Positions 4,555 to 5,073 of a DNA stretch of 5,073 bases are shown piece after piece; position 1 is the stretch's first letter; each line of letters begins with the position of its first letter. The notes under the pieces were generated by a model. It saw only the letters and a program-made list of their open reading frames with translations. It did not search any database and was not told the DNA's origin. The translations under genes and the position numbers were made by a program. The DNA is from JAUVDZ01 sp042568205 (GTDB lineage Bacteria; Patescibacteriota; Gracilibacteria; UBA1369; PNNO01). The stretch covers positions 1 through 5,073 of the forward strand of contig JBHPJE010000030.1 of the NCBI GenBank assembly GCA_042568205.1. The letters are read 5' to 3'.

Positions 4555-5052
4555 TTAAACTTTCAATTCTTGTCTAACTTTTTTAAATACTTTACTGATG
4601 TAACTATCTCCATTACTGATTGATATTTTGCTTTCATCAATTGCATATGCTTCACATGAAGTTGACATGCCACTTGTTCTTGTACTTTGAGTATTTGTGC
4701 TTTTGAATACAATATTTGCATAAAACCCTTCAGCTACCAAATATTGATTTAATGATTTTTGCATTTTATCTACACGACTACTTCTTACTGCTGCTTTTGG
4801 ATGTCCATTATTTACGTAATCAGCAACGAGCGTCTTAGCTTTAGCTCTAAAACTACTATCAATTTGCTTTGCAACCTTAAGTGTTCTTGAGCTTTTAAAT
4901 CTAGTTACCCTTTTTGGTGCTTCATCAGGGACTTTTGTTACTTTTTTTAATCCAGCTACTTTTTCAACAGTTGTAACCCCTGTGCTTTTCAAAGCATCAA
5001 GTTTTTTTGCGAGTTTTACTAACCTAGATTTAGTTTTAATTTCCCTCAACAT
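4555..5052 (-). CDS. Uncharacterised basic protein, 165 residues
   Basis: I do not recognise this protein. It is strongly basic: 25 Lys and 10 Arg against 14 acidic residues, with one Cys and no Trp. Residues 1-110 are Lys/Arg-rich and look mostly helical, interrupted by VPDEAPKR (41-48). Residues 116-140 are a Ser/Thr-rich stretch (KSTNTQSTRTSGMSTSCEA), and the end is a short basic helix, KVFKKVRQELKV. There is no signal peptide or membrane segment. It does not resemble S10, which often holds this place ahead of L3. The charge and position suggest a nucleic-acid-binding or ribosome-associated protein, but that is inference only. A single long ATG frame on the operon strand, a TAA stop and an A/T-rich start without Shine-Dalgarno match its neighbours and support a real gene. 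A separate promoter lies between it and rplC. Confidence 0.7.
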   Translation of the reverse strand: MLREIKTKSRLVKLAKKLDALKSTGVTTVEKVAGLKKVTKVPDEAPKRVTRFKSSRTLKVAKQIDSSFRAKAKTLVADYVNNGHPKAAVRSSRVDKMQKSLNQYLVAEGFYANIVFKSTNTQSTRTSGMSTSCEAYAIDESKISISNGDSYISKVFKKVRQELKV

Positions 5053-5055
5053 ATA

Positions 5056-5061
5056 ATTATA
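5056..5061 (-). promoter_or_regulatory. Possible -10 box (TATAAT) of the uncharacterised gene
   Basis: The minus strand has a perfect TATAAT at 5061-5056, only three bases before the ATG at 5052. If used, transcription would begin at or just inside the start codon, giving a leaderless mRNA or implying a later start. The -35 region would lie outside the window (around 5079 and beyond), and TATAAT is frequent in AT-rich DNA, so support is weak. Confidence 0.25.
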
Positions 5062-5073
5062 AAGAATAGTTGT

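Noticed and set aside
4555..5052. Unidentified gene as a divergent rpsJ (S10)
   Set aside because: S10 is about 100 residues with a conserved K-x-R-I-x-L-K-A-x-D-H start; this protein is 165 residues and shows none of those motifs.

Overview
The window is the head of a bacterial S10-type ribosomal protein operon. Every gene is on the minus strand, so transcription runs from high to low coordinates. In transcription order the genes are an unidentified 165-residue basic protein, an intergenic regulatory region of about 160 bases, then rplC (L3), rplD (L4), rplW (L23), rplB (L2), rpsS (S19), rplV (L22), rpsC (S3), rplP (L16) and the first 35 codons of rpmC (L29), which runs off the left edge. 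The eight complete ribosomal protein genes are packed end to end. Two junctions are 1-base TAATG overlaps and the other spacers are 2 to 12 bases, which fits one co-transcribed, translationally coupled unit.

The DNA is AT-rich and all eight complete ribosomal protein genes and the unidentified gene end in TAA. No start codon has a recognisable Shine-Dalgarno sequence; the bases ahead of each ATG are A/T-rich. The L2 C-terminal region (NPCDHPHGGGEG followed by QPIGLKHPKTPWG) and the lysine-rich tails on S3, L22 and L23 suggest the Candidate Phyla Radiation (Patescibacteria), perhaps near the Gracilibacteria/Peregrinibacteria side. That is inference from remembered family patterns, not a search. 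Glycine-rich ribosomal genes are read through with no in-frame TGA, which argues against the UGA-to-glycine code of Gracilibacteria and Absconditabacteria.

The most informative non-coding stretch is 4392-4554. It holds a near-consensus sigma70-type promoter (TTGACT, 17-base spacer, TATACT) with an A/T-rich upstream tract and a GC-rich discriminator. This predicts a leader of about 97 nucleotides before the L3 start. The leader can form a small hairpin and a larger one with an 11-base-pair stem, two pairs of which are G-U wobbles possible only in the minus-strand RNA. A 10-codon open frame (MLRVQFEGAA) overlaps both hairpins. Together these make a plausible autoregulatory or attenuation leader, but nothing here proves it.

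Two departures from the standard layout stand out. rpsJ (S10), which commonly opens this operon, is not immediately ahead of rplC; its place is taken by the promoter and the unidentified gene. The operon also appears to be translated without Shine-Dalgarno pairing. I see no mobile element, CRISPR array, tRNA, rRNA or convincing intrinsic terminator. Apart from the leader and the unidentified protein, this is an ordinary conserved housekeeping region.
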